The position numbers and the translations under genes are program-made. DNA of 38,640 nucleotides from Neisseria sicca 4320 (GTDB taxonomy: Bacteria > Pseudomonadota > Gammaproteobacteria > Burkholderiales > Neisseriaceae), in the NCBI RefSeq assembly GCF_000193735.1, contig NZ_AEPF01000151.1:1-38640 (forward strand). The letters run 5' to 3'. Below the pieces are notes generated by a model. It worked only from the letters and a program-made list of their open reading frames with translations. It was not told the origin of the DNA and did no database searches. Shown one piece after another: positions 7,127-14,508 of this stretch (positions are counted from its first letter, which is position 1; each line of letters opens with the position of its first letter).

Positions 7127-8008
7127 TCAAGCCGGATTCATGAAGCTTTCGATTTCCTGTAAGGAAATGTCGGGCGTCGCACCGTGTCTGGAGGCGACTA
7201 GGGCGCCGAGTGCGCAGGCGAAGGTAATGGCTTCTTGCGGCTCGGCATTGTTGAGCAGTTTGTAAGTCAGTCCTGCCAAGAAGCTATCGCCGGAGCCGAC
7301 GGTATCGACAACTTTGATGCGGAAGCCGCAGTGGCGGTAGAGTTCGCCGTTTTTGTATAAAATTGCGCCGTGTCCGCCTAAAGTGACGCAGATGGTTTGT
7401 GCGCCGGTCAAGAGGTTGAGGTAGGCGATGTTTTGTTCGATGCTGTGGTAGGGCGAGCCGTAAGCCGCAGATAATTCGTACAATTCGTCGTCATTGAGTT
7501 TGAGCATATCCGCACGCTTCATGGTGGCAAGCAGGCGGTCGGTATCGTAGTGGGGTCTGCGCAGGTTGACGTCGAAGATTTTGAATTTGGCTTTTTCCAT
7601 CAGTTTGTCTAATGCCGCACGGGAAATCTCGTCGCGGGTGGCAAGGCTGCCGAATACGAAGGCATCGGATTCGGCGACACGCTGCAAGGCGGCATCTTCG
7701 ACGACGATGCGGTCCCACGCGCAGGGATACACGATTTCGTATGACGCGCTGCCGCATTTGTCCAAGATGACTTTGACAAGGCTGGTATCGCATTCTTTGC
7801 ACACTTGCAGTAGGTCGGTATTGACGTTTTTCGCTTGGATTTGGCGCAGCAGCTCTTCGCCATCTGCATCATCACCGCGACGGCTGATGATGGCGGTATC
7901 GACCCCAAAGGATTGCAAACGGACCAAAACGTTCAGCGGCGCACCACCCAACACTTTGCCGCTTGGAAAATCGTCCCACAACACTTCGCCGAAACTGGTT
8001 ACTTTCAT
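7127..8008 (-). CDS. PfkB-family carbohydrate kinase (probable fructokinase)
   Basis: Cytoplasmic sugar kinase of the ribokinase/PfkB family, 293 aa, probably a fructokinase using ATP. It starts MKVTSFGEVLWDDFPSGKVLGGAPLNV, with the substrate-binding GGAPLNV motif, and has the C-terminal DTVGSGDSFLAGL signature containing the catalytic Asp and the anion hole. DLRRPHYD-like DVNLRRPHYD and VTLGGHGA are as in fructokinases. The chosen ATG is preceded by AAGGAAGG; the frame remains open 29 codons further upstream with no support. Fructose as substrate is inferred from overall resemblance; other hexoses remain possible. No transport gene is adjacent. Confidence 0.82.
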   Translation of the reverse strand: MKVTSFGEVLWDDFPSGKVLGGAPLNVLVRLQSFGVDTAIISRRGDDADGEELLRQIQAKNVNTDLLQVCKECDTSLVKVILDKCGSASYEIVYPCAWDRIVVEDAALQRVAESDAFVFGSLATRDEISRAALDKLMEKAKFKIFDVNLRRPHYDTDRLLATMKRADMLKLNDDELYELSAAYGSPYHSIEQNIAYLNLLTGAQTICVTLGGHGAILYKNGELYRHCGFRIKVVDTVGSGDSFLAGLTYKLLNNAEPQEAITFACALGALVASRHGATPDISLQEIESFMNPA

Positions 8009-8354
8009 TTTAGGCCTTCCTTGCTTTGAGTTGATTGGCTGGAACTGCTGCGCTGCGTACGGCTTACCTATCATGTATTTGTAGTAAAACTCCAATACTT
8101 AGGCGCGTAAGTATTATGTTTTAAAATCTACCGACTGACAAGCAATCGTAGGCTTATCCGTCAGGAAGTTTGATTCATCACAATATTGCGTTACAGACGG
8201 CCTTATTCGGCAAATCAGCAGGGTTTATTTTTCTTTCATTTTATAAGTGCTTTGGGAAGGGGGTAGGCTGATTTTTGAAATTTAAATACAAATCGGTGGA
8301 ATATGTTTGAACAGACGGGCTATATATTCCGATTTTCTTCATTTCATTACGATA
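8009..8354. other. Gene-free spacer between kinase and alr
   Basis: No coding region or RNA gene is evident. The only structure is an inverted repeat AATACTTA (8094-8101) / TAAGTATT (8108-8115) about 90 bases upstream of the kinase start, which could be an operator for that gene. Confidence 0.4.
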
Positions 8355-8383
8355 TTTAAAAACCCTCTCTTTAAGCCTATAAT
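8355..8383 (+). promoter_or_regulatory. Promoter of alr
   Basis: TTTAAA (8355-8360), a 17-base spacer and TATAAT (8378-8383). Transcription from here would carry the inverted uptake-sequence pair at 8403-8446 in the leader. Confidence 0.62.
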
Positions 8384-8402
8384 GTAGTCGTTAAAAATAC
8401 CG

Positions 8403-8446
8403 AAAGGTCGTCTGAAAACGTGAAAATCCATTTTCAGACGACCTTC
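8403..8446. repeat. Inverted uptake-sequence pair in the alr leader
   Basis: Perfect copies at 8405-8416 and 8433-8444 form a ~14-bp hairpin in the transcribed leader of alr. There is no T-run after it, so it is not a convincing terminator. Confidence 0.75.
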
Positions 8447-8466
8447 ATTAACGGAAAGAACAAATC

Positions 8467-9525
8467 ATGCGTCCATTAAATGCCCGAATCCGCTTGGACA
8501 ATCTGCGCCACAATTATCAAACCCTGAAACAGATTCACGGCGGCAAAATGCTTGCCGTTATTAAAGCGGACGCTTACGGACACGGCGCGGTACGGTGCGC
8601 CCACGCATTGTCCGAAATTGCCGACGGATTTGCCGTCGCTACCATGGACGAAGCCGTCGAATTGCGCGAGAGCGGCATTAGCAATCCCATCGTATTGCTC
8701 GAAGGCGTGTTTGAAGCGTCGGAATACGCTACCGTCGATAAATACAATTTGTGGCCGGGCGTCGGCAGCCAATGGCAGCTCGAAGCCTTAATCGCCCATC
8801 ATTGGCAGAATCCCGTTAAAGTCTGGCTCAAAATGGATTCCGGTATGCACCGCGCCGGCTTCTTTCCGCACAACTACACTTCCGCCTACACCGCCCTGAA
8901 GCAATGCAAACACGTTGACAGTATTGTCAAATTCAGCCATTTCGCCTGTGCCGACGAACCCGAAAACGGCATAACCGAAATGCAGCTTGAAGCCTTTGAT
9001 TTGGCGTGTGAAGGTTTGGAAGGCGAAGAAAGCCTCGCTAATTCCGCCGCTATCTTGAATATTCCCGAAGCGCGCCGCGATTGGGGACGTGCCGGTCTGG
9101 CACTTTACGGCATCTCTCCGTTCGGCGGCGTGGACGAACGCCTGAAGCCCGTCATGCGCCTGACTTCCCGCGTATTCGGCGAACGCGTCCTGCAACCTCA
9201 TTCACCCATCGGCTACGGCGCGACGTTTTACACCAGCAAGTCCACCCGCGTCGGCCTGATTGCCTGCGGTTACGCCGACGGCTATCCGCGCCGCGCCTCG
9301 ACCAACTCGCCCGTTGCCGTAGAAGGCAAACGCAGCCGCATCATCGGTAGGGTGTCTATGGACATGATCACCGTTGAACTCGACGCTTCCAAAGAAGGTT
9401 TGGGCGCCGAAGTCGAACTGTGGGGTGACGTTGTCAATATCAACGAAGTCGCCGAAGCTGCCGGCATGATTCCGTATGAAATTTTTTGCAACGTCAAACG
9501 CGCGAAATTTACCTATTCGGAGTGA
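8467..9525 (+). CDS. alr: Alanine racemase
   Basis: PLP-dependent alanine racemase, 352 aa, giving D-alanine for peptidoglycan. The PLP lysine is Lys33 in AVIKADAYGHG, and the opposing catalytic tyrosine is about Tyr250 in IGYGATF. WLKMDSGMHRAGF and GRVSMDM are further family signatures. The length is standard. ATG 8467 follows GGAAAG. A second racemase elsewhere in the genome cannot be judged, so alr versus dadX is by convention. Confidence 0.95.
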   Translation: MRPLNARIRLDNLRHNYQTLKQIHGGKMLAVIKADAYGHGAVRCAHALSEIADGFAVATMDEAVELRESGISNPIVLLEGVFEASEYATVDKYNLWPGVGSQWQLEALIAHHWQNPVKVWLKMDSGMHRAGFFPHNYTSAYTALKQCKHVDSIVKFSHFACADEPENGITEMQLEAFDLACEGLEGEESLANSAAILNIPEARRDWGRAGLALYGISPFGGVDERLKPVMRLTSRVFGERVLQPHSPIGYGATFYTSKSTRVGLIACGYADGYPRRASTNSPVAVEGKRSRIIGRVSMDMITVELDASKEGLGAEVELWGDVVNINEVAEAAGMIPYEIFCNVKRAKFTYSE

Positions 9526-9546
9526 TTTAGGCGGCGGTTTGAACTG

Positions 9547-9602
9547 AAGGTCGTCTGAAAACAAAGTTAACGGTTTCGTTAAATGGTTTTCAGACGACCT
9601 TC
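9547..9602. terminator. Inverted uptake-sequence pair after alr
   Basis: Perfect copies at 9548-9559 and 9589-9600 with a longer than usual loop (about 29 bases), followed by TTCTT. Confidence 0.65.
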
Positions 9603-9639
9603 TTCATAAGTTTTTTTTAAAATCTAAATATTTTAAGAG

Positions 9640-9753
9640 CTGCCGTCATTCCCGCGCAGGCGGGAATCCAGAACATAAAATTTAGGAAACTTTTTCTTTG
9701 ACGATTTCTGCACGGATAAATTTGGATTCCCGCCTGCGCGGGAATGACGGCAG
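9640..9753. repeat. Neisserial intergenic mosaic element flanked by dRS3 repeats
   Basis: Two 20-bp dRS3 copies, ATTCCCGCGCAGGCGGGAAT (9648-9667) and its reverse complement (9726-9745), lie inside perfect 31-bp inverted ends (9640-9670 and 9723-9753) around a 52-bp core. This matches the neisserial dRS3/RS architecture, where dRS3 sites are also filamentous-prophage integration targets. It occupies the spacer between alr and the ACT gene; no gene lies here. Confidence 0.85.
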
Positions 9754-9817
9754 ACGGAATATCAGGTTCGGGCAATGCAAAATTGTCAACAATCCAAGTC
9801 ATATTATTCTAAAGCGG

Positions 9818-9826
9818 TGCTATAAT
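9818..9826 (+). promoter_or_regulatory. Extended -10 promoter of the ACT-UPF0210 operon
   Basis: TGC followed by a perfect TATAAT (9821-9826), 46 bases before the ACT gene; no clear -35. An inverted repeat ATTGT-CA-ACAAT (9782-9793) lies about 45 bases upstream of the expected start. A single uptake sequence (TTCAGACGACC) lies just downstream. Confidence 0.6.
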
Positions 9827-9871
9827 TTCCCAAATCAATTTTTCAGACGACCCCTACAAGGACCCTGACTT

Positions 9872-10144
9872 ATGAATAATTCAGTCATCACCGTCATCGG
9901 CAAAGACCGCGTCGGTATCGTGTACGACGTTTCCAGAATTTTGGCGGAAAACCAAATTAACATCCTCAATATCAGCCAGCAGCTGATGGACGATTTCTTC
10001 ACCATGATTATCTTGGTGGATACCTCGAAATGCCCCAAATCGCGGCAGGAAATGCTGGATTTGTTTACGGAAGAGAGCAAAAAACTCGCGCTCGACATCC
10101 GTATGCAAAACGAAGAAATCTTCCAAGCCATGCACCGCATTTGA
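9872..10144 (+). CDS. ACT-domain protein, UPF0237 family
   Basis: A 90-aa protein that is essentially one ACT domain: ITVIGKDRVGIVYDVSRILAENQINILNISQQ is the beta-alpha-beta start, with the conserved glycine before the helix, and MIILVDTS the third strand. ACT domains bind amino acids or similar small ligands. Related proteins in other bacteria include the glycine cleavage system regulator GcvR, but this one lacks the second domain. It is followed after 14 bases by the UPF0210 gene, an arrangement widely kept across bacteria, which suggests a sensor/partner function for that protein. No DNA-binding domain is present. Confidence 0.88.
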   Translation: MNNSVITVIGKDRVGIVYDVSRILAENQINILNISQQLMDDFFTMIILVDTSKCPKSRQEMLDLFTEESKKLALDIRMQNEEIFQAMHRI

Positions 10145-10158
10145 GTCGGAGGAATGTG

Positions 10159-11514
10159 ATGAGTATCCAATCCGGCGAAATTTTAGAAACCGTCAAAATG
10201 GTTGCCGACCAGCATTTCGACGTCCGCACCATTACCATAGGCATTGATTTGCACGACTGTATCAGTACTGATATCAATGTACTGAACCAAAACATTTACA
10301 ACAAAATCACCACCGTCGGTAAAGATTTGGTCGCTACGGCGAAACACCTGTCCGCCAAATACGGCGTGCCGATTGTGAATCAGCGTATTTCCGTCACGCC
10401 GATTGCACAAATCGCGGCGGCGACCAAAGCCGATTCTTACGTCAGCGTGGCGCAGACTTTGGACAAGGCAGCCAAAGCCATCGGCGTGTCTTTTATCGGC
10501 GGCTTTTCCGCGCTGGTGCAAAAAGGCATGTCGCCTTCAGACGAGGTGTTAATCCGCTCCATTCCCGAAGCGATGAAGACGACCGACATCGTGTGCAGCT
10601 CCATCAATATCGGCAGCACGCGAGCCGGTATCAATATGGATGCGGTCAGACTGGCGGGCGAAACCATCAAACGCACGGCTGAAATCACGCCCGAAGGTTT
10701 CGGCTGCGCCAAAATCGTCGTGTTCTGCAACGCTGTGGAAGACAATCCGTTTATGGCGGGCGCGTTTCACGGGTCGGGCGAAGCGGACGCCGTTATCAAC
10801 GTCGGCGTGTCAGGGCCGGGCGTAGTCAAAGCCGCGCTGGAAAATTCGGACGCGGTCAGCCTGACCGAAGTCGCCGAAGTCGTGAAAAAAACCGCCTTCA
10901 AAATCACCCGCGTGGGCGAACTTATCGGACGTGAAGCCTCGAAAATACTGGGCATCCCATTCGGCATTCTCGATTTGTCGTTGGCGCCAACCCCCGCCGT
11001 CGGCGACTCGGTAGCACGCATCCTTGAAGAAATGGGCTTGAGCGTCTGCGGTACGCACGGCACGACGGCTGCCTTGGCATTGCTGAACGATGCCGTGAAA
11101 AAAGGCGGCATGATGGCTTCCAGCGCGGTCGGCGGTTTGAGCGGCGCGTTTATCCCCGTTTCCGAAGACGAAGGCATGATTGCCGCCGCCGAAGCAGGCG
11201 TGCTGACGCTGGACAAACTCGAAGCAATGACCGCCGTTTGTTCTGTCGGTTTGGATATGATTGCCGTTCCCGGCGACACGCCCGCACACACGATTTCCGG
11301 CATCATCGCCGACGAAGCCGCCATCGGCATGATCAACAGCAAAACCACCGCCGTGCGCATCATTCCGGTAACGGGCAAAACCGTCGGCGACAGCGTCGAG
11401 TTCGGCGGTCTGTTGGGCTATGCGCCCGTGATGCCGGTTAAAGAAGGTTCGTGTGAAGTGTTCGTCAACCGCGGCGGCAGGATTCCCGTGCCGGTGCAGT
11501 CGATGAAGAACTGA
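10159..11514 (+). CDS. UPF0210 / DUF711 (PFL-like) protein
   Basis: A 451-aa cytoplasmic protein of the UPF0210 family, related in fold to pyruvate-formate-lyase-like proteins but without a recognisable glycyl-radical site. Conserved stretches include TIGIDLHDC near the N-terminus, CSSINIGSTRAGINMDA, GVSGPGVVKAALE, and DLSLAPTPAVGDSVA. The biochemical function is not established. ATG 10159 has a strong GGAGG at 10148-10152; the frame is open upstream to 10030 but that overlaps the ACT gene. It is translationally linked to the ACT gene, and the conserved pairing suggests the two act together. Confidence 0.88.
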   Translation: MSIQSGEILETVKMVADQHFDVRTITIGIDLHDCISTDINVLNQNIYNKITTVGKDLVATAKHLSAKYGVPIVNQRISVTPIAQIAAATKADSYVSVAQTLDKAAKAIGVSFIGGFSALVQKGMSPSDEVLIRSIPEAMKTTDIVCSSINIGSTRAGINMDAVRLAGETIKRTAEITPEGFGCAKIVVFCNAVEDNPFMAGAFHGSGEADAVINVGVSGPGVVKAALENSDAVSLTEVAEVVKKTAFKITRVGELIGREASKILGIPFGILDLSLAPTPAVGDSVARILEEMGLSVCGTHGTTAALALLNDAVKKGGMMASSAVGGLSGAFIPVSEDEGMIAAAEAGVLTLDKLEAMTAVCSVGLDMIAVPGDTPAHTISGIIADEAAIGMINSKTTAVRIIPVTGKTVGDSVEFGGLLGYAPVMPVKEGSCEVFVNRGGRIPVPVQSMKN

Positions 11515-11528
11515 CTGTTTGACCATGA

Positions 11529-11575
11529 AAAAGGTCGTCTGAAAACTTGCAATACTTGTTTTCAGACGACCTTTT
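11529..11575. terminator. Inverted uptake-sequence pair after UPF0210
   Basis: Copies at 11532-11543 and 11561-11572 extend through A/T runs to an ~18-bp stem, followed by TTTT. Confidence 0.8.
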
Positions 11576-11665
11576 CCAACTCTGCGCCTGTATTTATCCG
11601 TAGAAATTGTTTACAATATGAAAATGCGCCTGTTTATCAGGCATTTTCGCGACAGAAAGGCAATC

Positions 11666-12085
11666 ATGCAAGTTACATCAAAATGGATAGACGGAATGTG
11701 CTTTGTCGGCACGACCGAAAACGGACACAGCGTCGTCATGGAAGGCGCGGCGGCGGAAGGGCAGGCGAAACGCGGCCCCAGCCCGATGGAAATGCTGCTT
11801 TTGGGCGTGGCAGGCTGCTCCAGCATCGATGTTGTAATGATTGCCGAGAAACAGCGTCAAAAGGTAGTGGACTGCCAAGCGACGGTTACCGCGAAGCGCG
11901 CCGACGATGCCCCGCGCGTGTTCACCGAAATCCATATCCATTTTAAAGTCATCGGACACAATCTGACCGAATCCGCCATTGAGCGCGCCGTGCAGATGTC
12001 CGCCGAGAAATATTGTTCCGCCTCGATTATGCTGGGCAAGGCGGCGAAAATCACCCACAGTTTTGAAACCGTCGAAGCAGAGTAA
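11666..12085 (+). CDS. OsmC-like redox protein (YhfA type)
   Basis: A 139-aa OsmC-family protein. GPSPMEMLLLGVAGCSSIDV carries the first conserved cysteine (Cys51) and AEKYCSASIML the second (Cys117), the pair that in OsmC/Ohr reduces organic peroxides. The short length and the GPSPMEMLL form fit the YhfA subgroup, whose substrate is not known. ATG 11666 follows GAAAGG; an upstream ATG at 11618 lies beside TACAAT (11612-11617), a likely -10, and is therefore unlikely. It is monocistronic between uptake-sequence hairpins. Confidence 0.85.
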   Translation: MQVTSKWIDGMCFVGTTENGHSVVMEGAAAEGQAKRGPSPMEMLLLGVAGCSSIDVVMIAEKQRQKVVDCQATVTAKRADDAPRVFTEIHIHFKVIGHNLTESAIERAVQMSAEKYCSASIMLGKAAKITHSFETVEAE

Positions 12086-12086
12086 T

Positions 12087-12130
12087 TTTTCAGACGACCT
12101 CCCGTATCTTTCAGGGGTCGTCTGAAAAGC
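12087..12130. terminator. Uptake-sequence hairpin after the OsmC-like gene
   Basis: TTCAGACGACCT (12089-12100) faces GGGTCGTCTGAA (12115-12126), here in the opposite order to most pairs in the window, so the stem starts with T-run and ends with A-run. It is at best a weak terminator. Confidence 0.5.
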
Positions 12131-12176
12131 GTTTAGAGGCGGAATACTGTTTAAGCGTGAATAAAGGCCGCCCGAC

Positions 12177-12267
12177 AAAAAAGCAGATATATTCACGCTA
12201 CACCATGAATATATCTGCTTGCTTATTGTGGATTCTCTCTCTATCAGCCTTTATAACTTGGCCTTTC
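12177..12267 (-). ncRNA. Candidate small RNA between osmC-like and GntR genes
   Basis: No gene lies on the minus strand here, yet a promoter (12273-12301) is followed about 90 bases later by an intrinsic terminator: a perfect 15-bp stem (12181-12195 with 12206-12220), 10-base loop, ending in CTTTTTT on the minus strand. On the plus strand the same stem has no T-run after it. The 5' part of the RNA would be mostly unpaired and purine-rich (GATAGAGAGAGAATCC). Inference from architecture only. The gene-free interval 12131-12446 holds this and the regulator's leader. Confidence 0.5.
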
Positions 12268-12272
12268 GACGT

Positions 12273-12301
12273 ATTGTGCAAGCTTAGTTAGGGATTGTCA
12301 A
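12273..12301 (-). promoter_or_regulatory. Putative promoter of the small RNA, overlapping a dyad
   Basis: TTGACA (minus strand, 12301-12296), a 17-base spacer and CACAAT (12278-12273). The -35 lies in an inverted repeat ATTGT-CA-ACAAT (12294-12305), which resembles the TTGT...ACAA half-sites bound by FadR/FCD-type GntR regulators, the family of the next gene. Confidence 0.45.
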
Positions 12302-12446
12302 CAATTTTTAATTATATCTTAATCAGGTTTCGTGCCATATTGAAATGGAATCAAGCAAAAAGCGATACGGGGCGGCTCAATACCGTCGGAAATTTCCAGT
12401 AATTTCAAACAATATGCCGCGTCAGACCATGAGGAGAGCTTAAATA

Positions 12447-13163
12447 ATGAATACCGATAACGAAACCCTTCATGCGCCCACCCCTTCTTCCATGATGCCC
12501 GCAGGCAGGCATGATTCGGAGCTGTTTCGCGTTTACGCCCTGATTTTGGACGGCATTACCGACCATGTTTTGCTGCCCGGCAAAAAATTGACCGAATCCG
12601 AGCTGTGCCGCCAGATGGTTTGCTCGCGCAATACCGTGCGCGGCGCGCTGTCCCTGTTGGCACACGACAAAATTGTCGATTTGCAGCCCAATCGCGGCGC
12701 GTTCGTCCATGTTCCCGATTTGAAGGAAATGCAGGACGTGTTCAACGCGCGTATCGAAATGGAAAGCATGATTTTGAACCTTCTGTCCGATATGCCCGAT
12801 TTGGAAACCCGCCTCCAGCCGCTTTACACCATGATCGAGCGTGAAGAACAGGCATCCGACAGCGGCGACCGCGTGGGTTGGAACCGCCTGTCCAACGCCT
12901 TCCACGTCGAACTCGCGCGCCTGATCGATAACTACGTCTTGTTCGACATCATGAATACCCTGTGCGCCCGCTCTTCGCTCATCGTCGCCGTCTTCGATGC
13001 GCAGCGTCATGAAAAACGCGCCATCAATCCCCATACCCATTCCGAACACCGCGAAATCCTCGACCTGCTGGTCAACGGCAAACGCAACCGCGTCGTCAAA
13101 GTCATGCGCAAACACTTAAGCGCATGCGTGGAGCGTTTGGAACGCAAATACGAAGGCGAGTAA
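12447..13163 (+). CDS. GntR-family transcriptional regulator with FCD domain
   Basis: A 238-aa DNA-binding protein of the FadR/FCD branch of GntR regulators. The winged helix lies at about residues 25-90 (LTESELCRQMVCSRNTVRGALSLLAHDKIVDLQPNRGAFV). The all-helical FCD effector domain follows (about 95-225) with the conserved histidines of its metal/ligand site in NAFHVELARL and HTHSEHREIL. Members sense small carboxylates. Neisseria GdhR (glutamate dehydrogenase/lactate permease regulator) belongs to this branch and is a reasonable but unproven identity. GAGGAGAG lies 9 bases before ATG 12447. It is monocistronic, and the dyad at 12294-12305 may be its own operator. Confidence 0.85.
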   Translation: MNTDNETLHAPTPSSMMPAGRHDSELFRVYALILDGITDHVLLPGKKLTESELCRQMVCSRNTVRGALSLLAHDKIVDLQPNRGAFVHVPDLKEMQDVFNARIEMESMILNLLSDMPDLETRLQPLYTMIEREEQASDSGDRVGWNRLSNAFHVELARLIDNYVLFDIMNTLCARSSLIVAVFDAQRHEKRAINPHTHSEHREILDLLVNGKRNRVVKVMRKHLSACVERLERKYEGE

Positions 13164-13176
13164 TCAAATGCCGATA

Positions 13177-13223
13177 AAAGGTCGTCTGAAAACGAGCGTG
13201 GGTAGGTTGTCAGACGACCTTTG
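13177..13223. terminator. Inverted uptake-sequence pair after the GntR gene
   Basis: A perfect copy (13179-13190) faces GTCAGACGACCT (13209-13220), which lacks the outermost base; followed by TTTG. Confidence 0.65.
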
Positions 13224-13309
13224 TCAGCATTTCGTTGTTGTTAAACATTTTTACGCTAACCTGCCGACCAAACCGACATTACGGCATTTTTTCATGAGAC
13301 ATTTCTCCA

Positions 13310-14392
13310 ATGACCGCTTATACGCAACAGCTCGACCAAAAAATCCAATACTTGCAACAGCTTTTCCAAGGTTTGGATTTTCCTGAAATTCAAGTTTTCG
13401 AATCTCCCGAACAGCATTACCGGATGCGCGCCGAATTTCGCATTTGGCATGAAGGTGGTGAAATGTTTTATGCCATGTTCGAGCGCGGGCAGAAAGCGAG
13501 CGGCGCAAGTCTGATACGTTACGACCAATTTCCCGCCGCCTCTGAGTCCATCAATGCCTTAATGCCCAAACTCATCGAAGCTGCCGCGCAAAATCCCGAA
13601 CTCAAAAACCGCTGGTACGCCGTAGAATTTCTGTCTGCACTGAGCGGCGAGATGCTCTTTACCATGATTTACCACAAAAAGCTGGGCGAAGCGTGGCAAC
13701 GTGCGGCTGAAGCTTTGGCGCGTGAATTGGGCATTCATATCATCGGTCGGAGTAGGGGGCAGAAAATCGTCTTGACTCAAGACTATATCACCGAAGAGCT
13801 GAACGTAAACGGCAAAACCTTCCGCTACCGCCAAGTCGAAGGCAGCTTTACCCAGCCTAACGCCCGCGTGTGCGAAAAAATGCTCGGCTGGGCGTGTGAT
13901 GTTGCGCAAAATCTTAGCGGCGATTTGCTTGAACTTTATTGCGGCAACGGCAATTTCACCCTGCCGCTCTCGCAGTATTTCCGTCAGGTTTTGGCGACTG
14001 AAGTGTCCAAAACTTCCGTTTACGCCGCTCAATGGAACATCGAGGCAAACCAAAGGGACAACATCAAAATCGCCCGCCTCTCTGCGGAAGAATTTACCGA
14101 AGCCTACACGCAAAGCCGCGAATTCCGCCGCCTGCAAGAGCAGGGTATCTCGCTGAAAGATTATGATTTTTCCACTATTTTTGTCGATCCGCCCCGCGCC
14201 GGCGTCGATGATGAAACGTTGAAGCTGGTTTCCCGGTTTGTCAACATTATCTATATTTCCTGCAATCCCGAAACCTTGCGCGCGAACCTCGACACCCTCT
14301 GCCAAACCCATACTGTCGAACGCGCCGCGTTGTTTGATCAGTTTCCGTTTACGCACCATATCGAAAGCGGCGTTTATTTGAAGAAAAAATAA
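13310..14392 (+). CDS. trmA: tRNA (uracil-5-)-methyltransferase
   Basis: TrmA, 360 aa, makes m5U54 (ribothymidine) in the T-loop of tRNAs using SAM. The SAM motif ELYCGNGNFTLPL is near residue 210, the DPPRAG motif near 295, the nucleophilic cysteine at about 318 in ISCNPETL, and the general base at about Glu352 in HHIESG. It lacks the N-terminal TRAM domain and Fe-S cysteines of RlmC/RlmD, which sets TrmA apart from those rRNA enzymes. The ribosome binding site is weak (GAGACATTTCTCC). Confidence 0.94.
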   Translation: MTAYTQQLDQKIQYLQQLFQGLDFPEIQVFESPEQHYRMRAEFRIWHEGGEMFYAMFERGQKASGASLIRYDQFPAASESINALMPKLIEAAAQNPELKNRWYAVEFLSALSGEMLFTMIYHKKLGEAWQRAAEALARELGIHIIGRSRGQKIVLTQDYITEELNVNGKTFRYRQVEGSFTQPNARVCEKMLGWACDVAQNLSGDLLELYCGNGNFTLPLSQYFRQVLATEVSKTSVYAAQWNIEANQRDNIKIARLSAEEFTEAYTQSREFRRLQEQGISLKDYDFSTIFVDPPRAGVDDETLKLVSRFVNIIYISCNPETLRANLDTLCQTHTVERAALFDQFPFTHHIESGVYLKKK

Positions 14393-14405
14393 AGAAGCGG
14401 GTTTG

Positions 14406-14472
14406 AAAAAGGTCGTCTGAACATTTTAAAAACATGGATTTCATGTGCTAAACTGTTTTCAGACGACCTTTT
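14406..14472. terminator. Inverted uptake-sequence pair after trmA
   Basis: Copies at 14410-14421 and 14458-14469 with a 36-base loop that itself contains CATGGATTTCATG; followed by TTTTCC. Confidence 0.65.
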
Positions 14473-14508
14473 CCTTGATAAGAAATTTCCAATAAAGCCT
14501 GAATCATC

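Noticed and set aside
9617..9802. A 61-codon minus-strand frame across the mosaic element
   Set aside because: It is translated dRS3 inverted repeat (the PAQAGIQ / IPACAGMT words are a known artefact of this repeat).
10810..11526. Long minus-strand frames opposite the UPF0210 gene
   Set aside because: They are shadows of a GC-rich coding gene; His/Gly/Phe-rich composition and no start signals.
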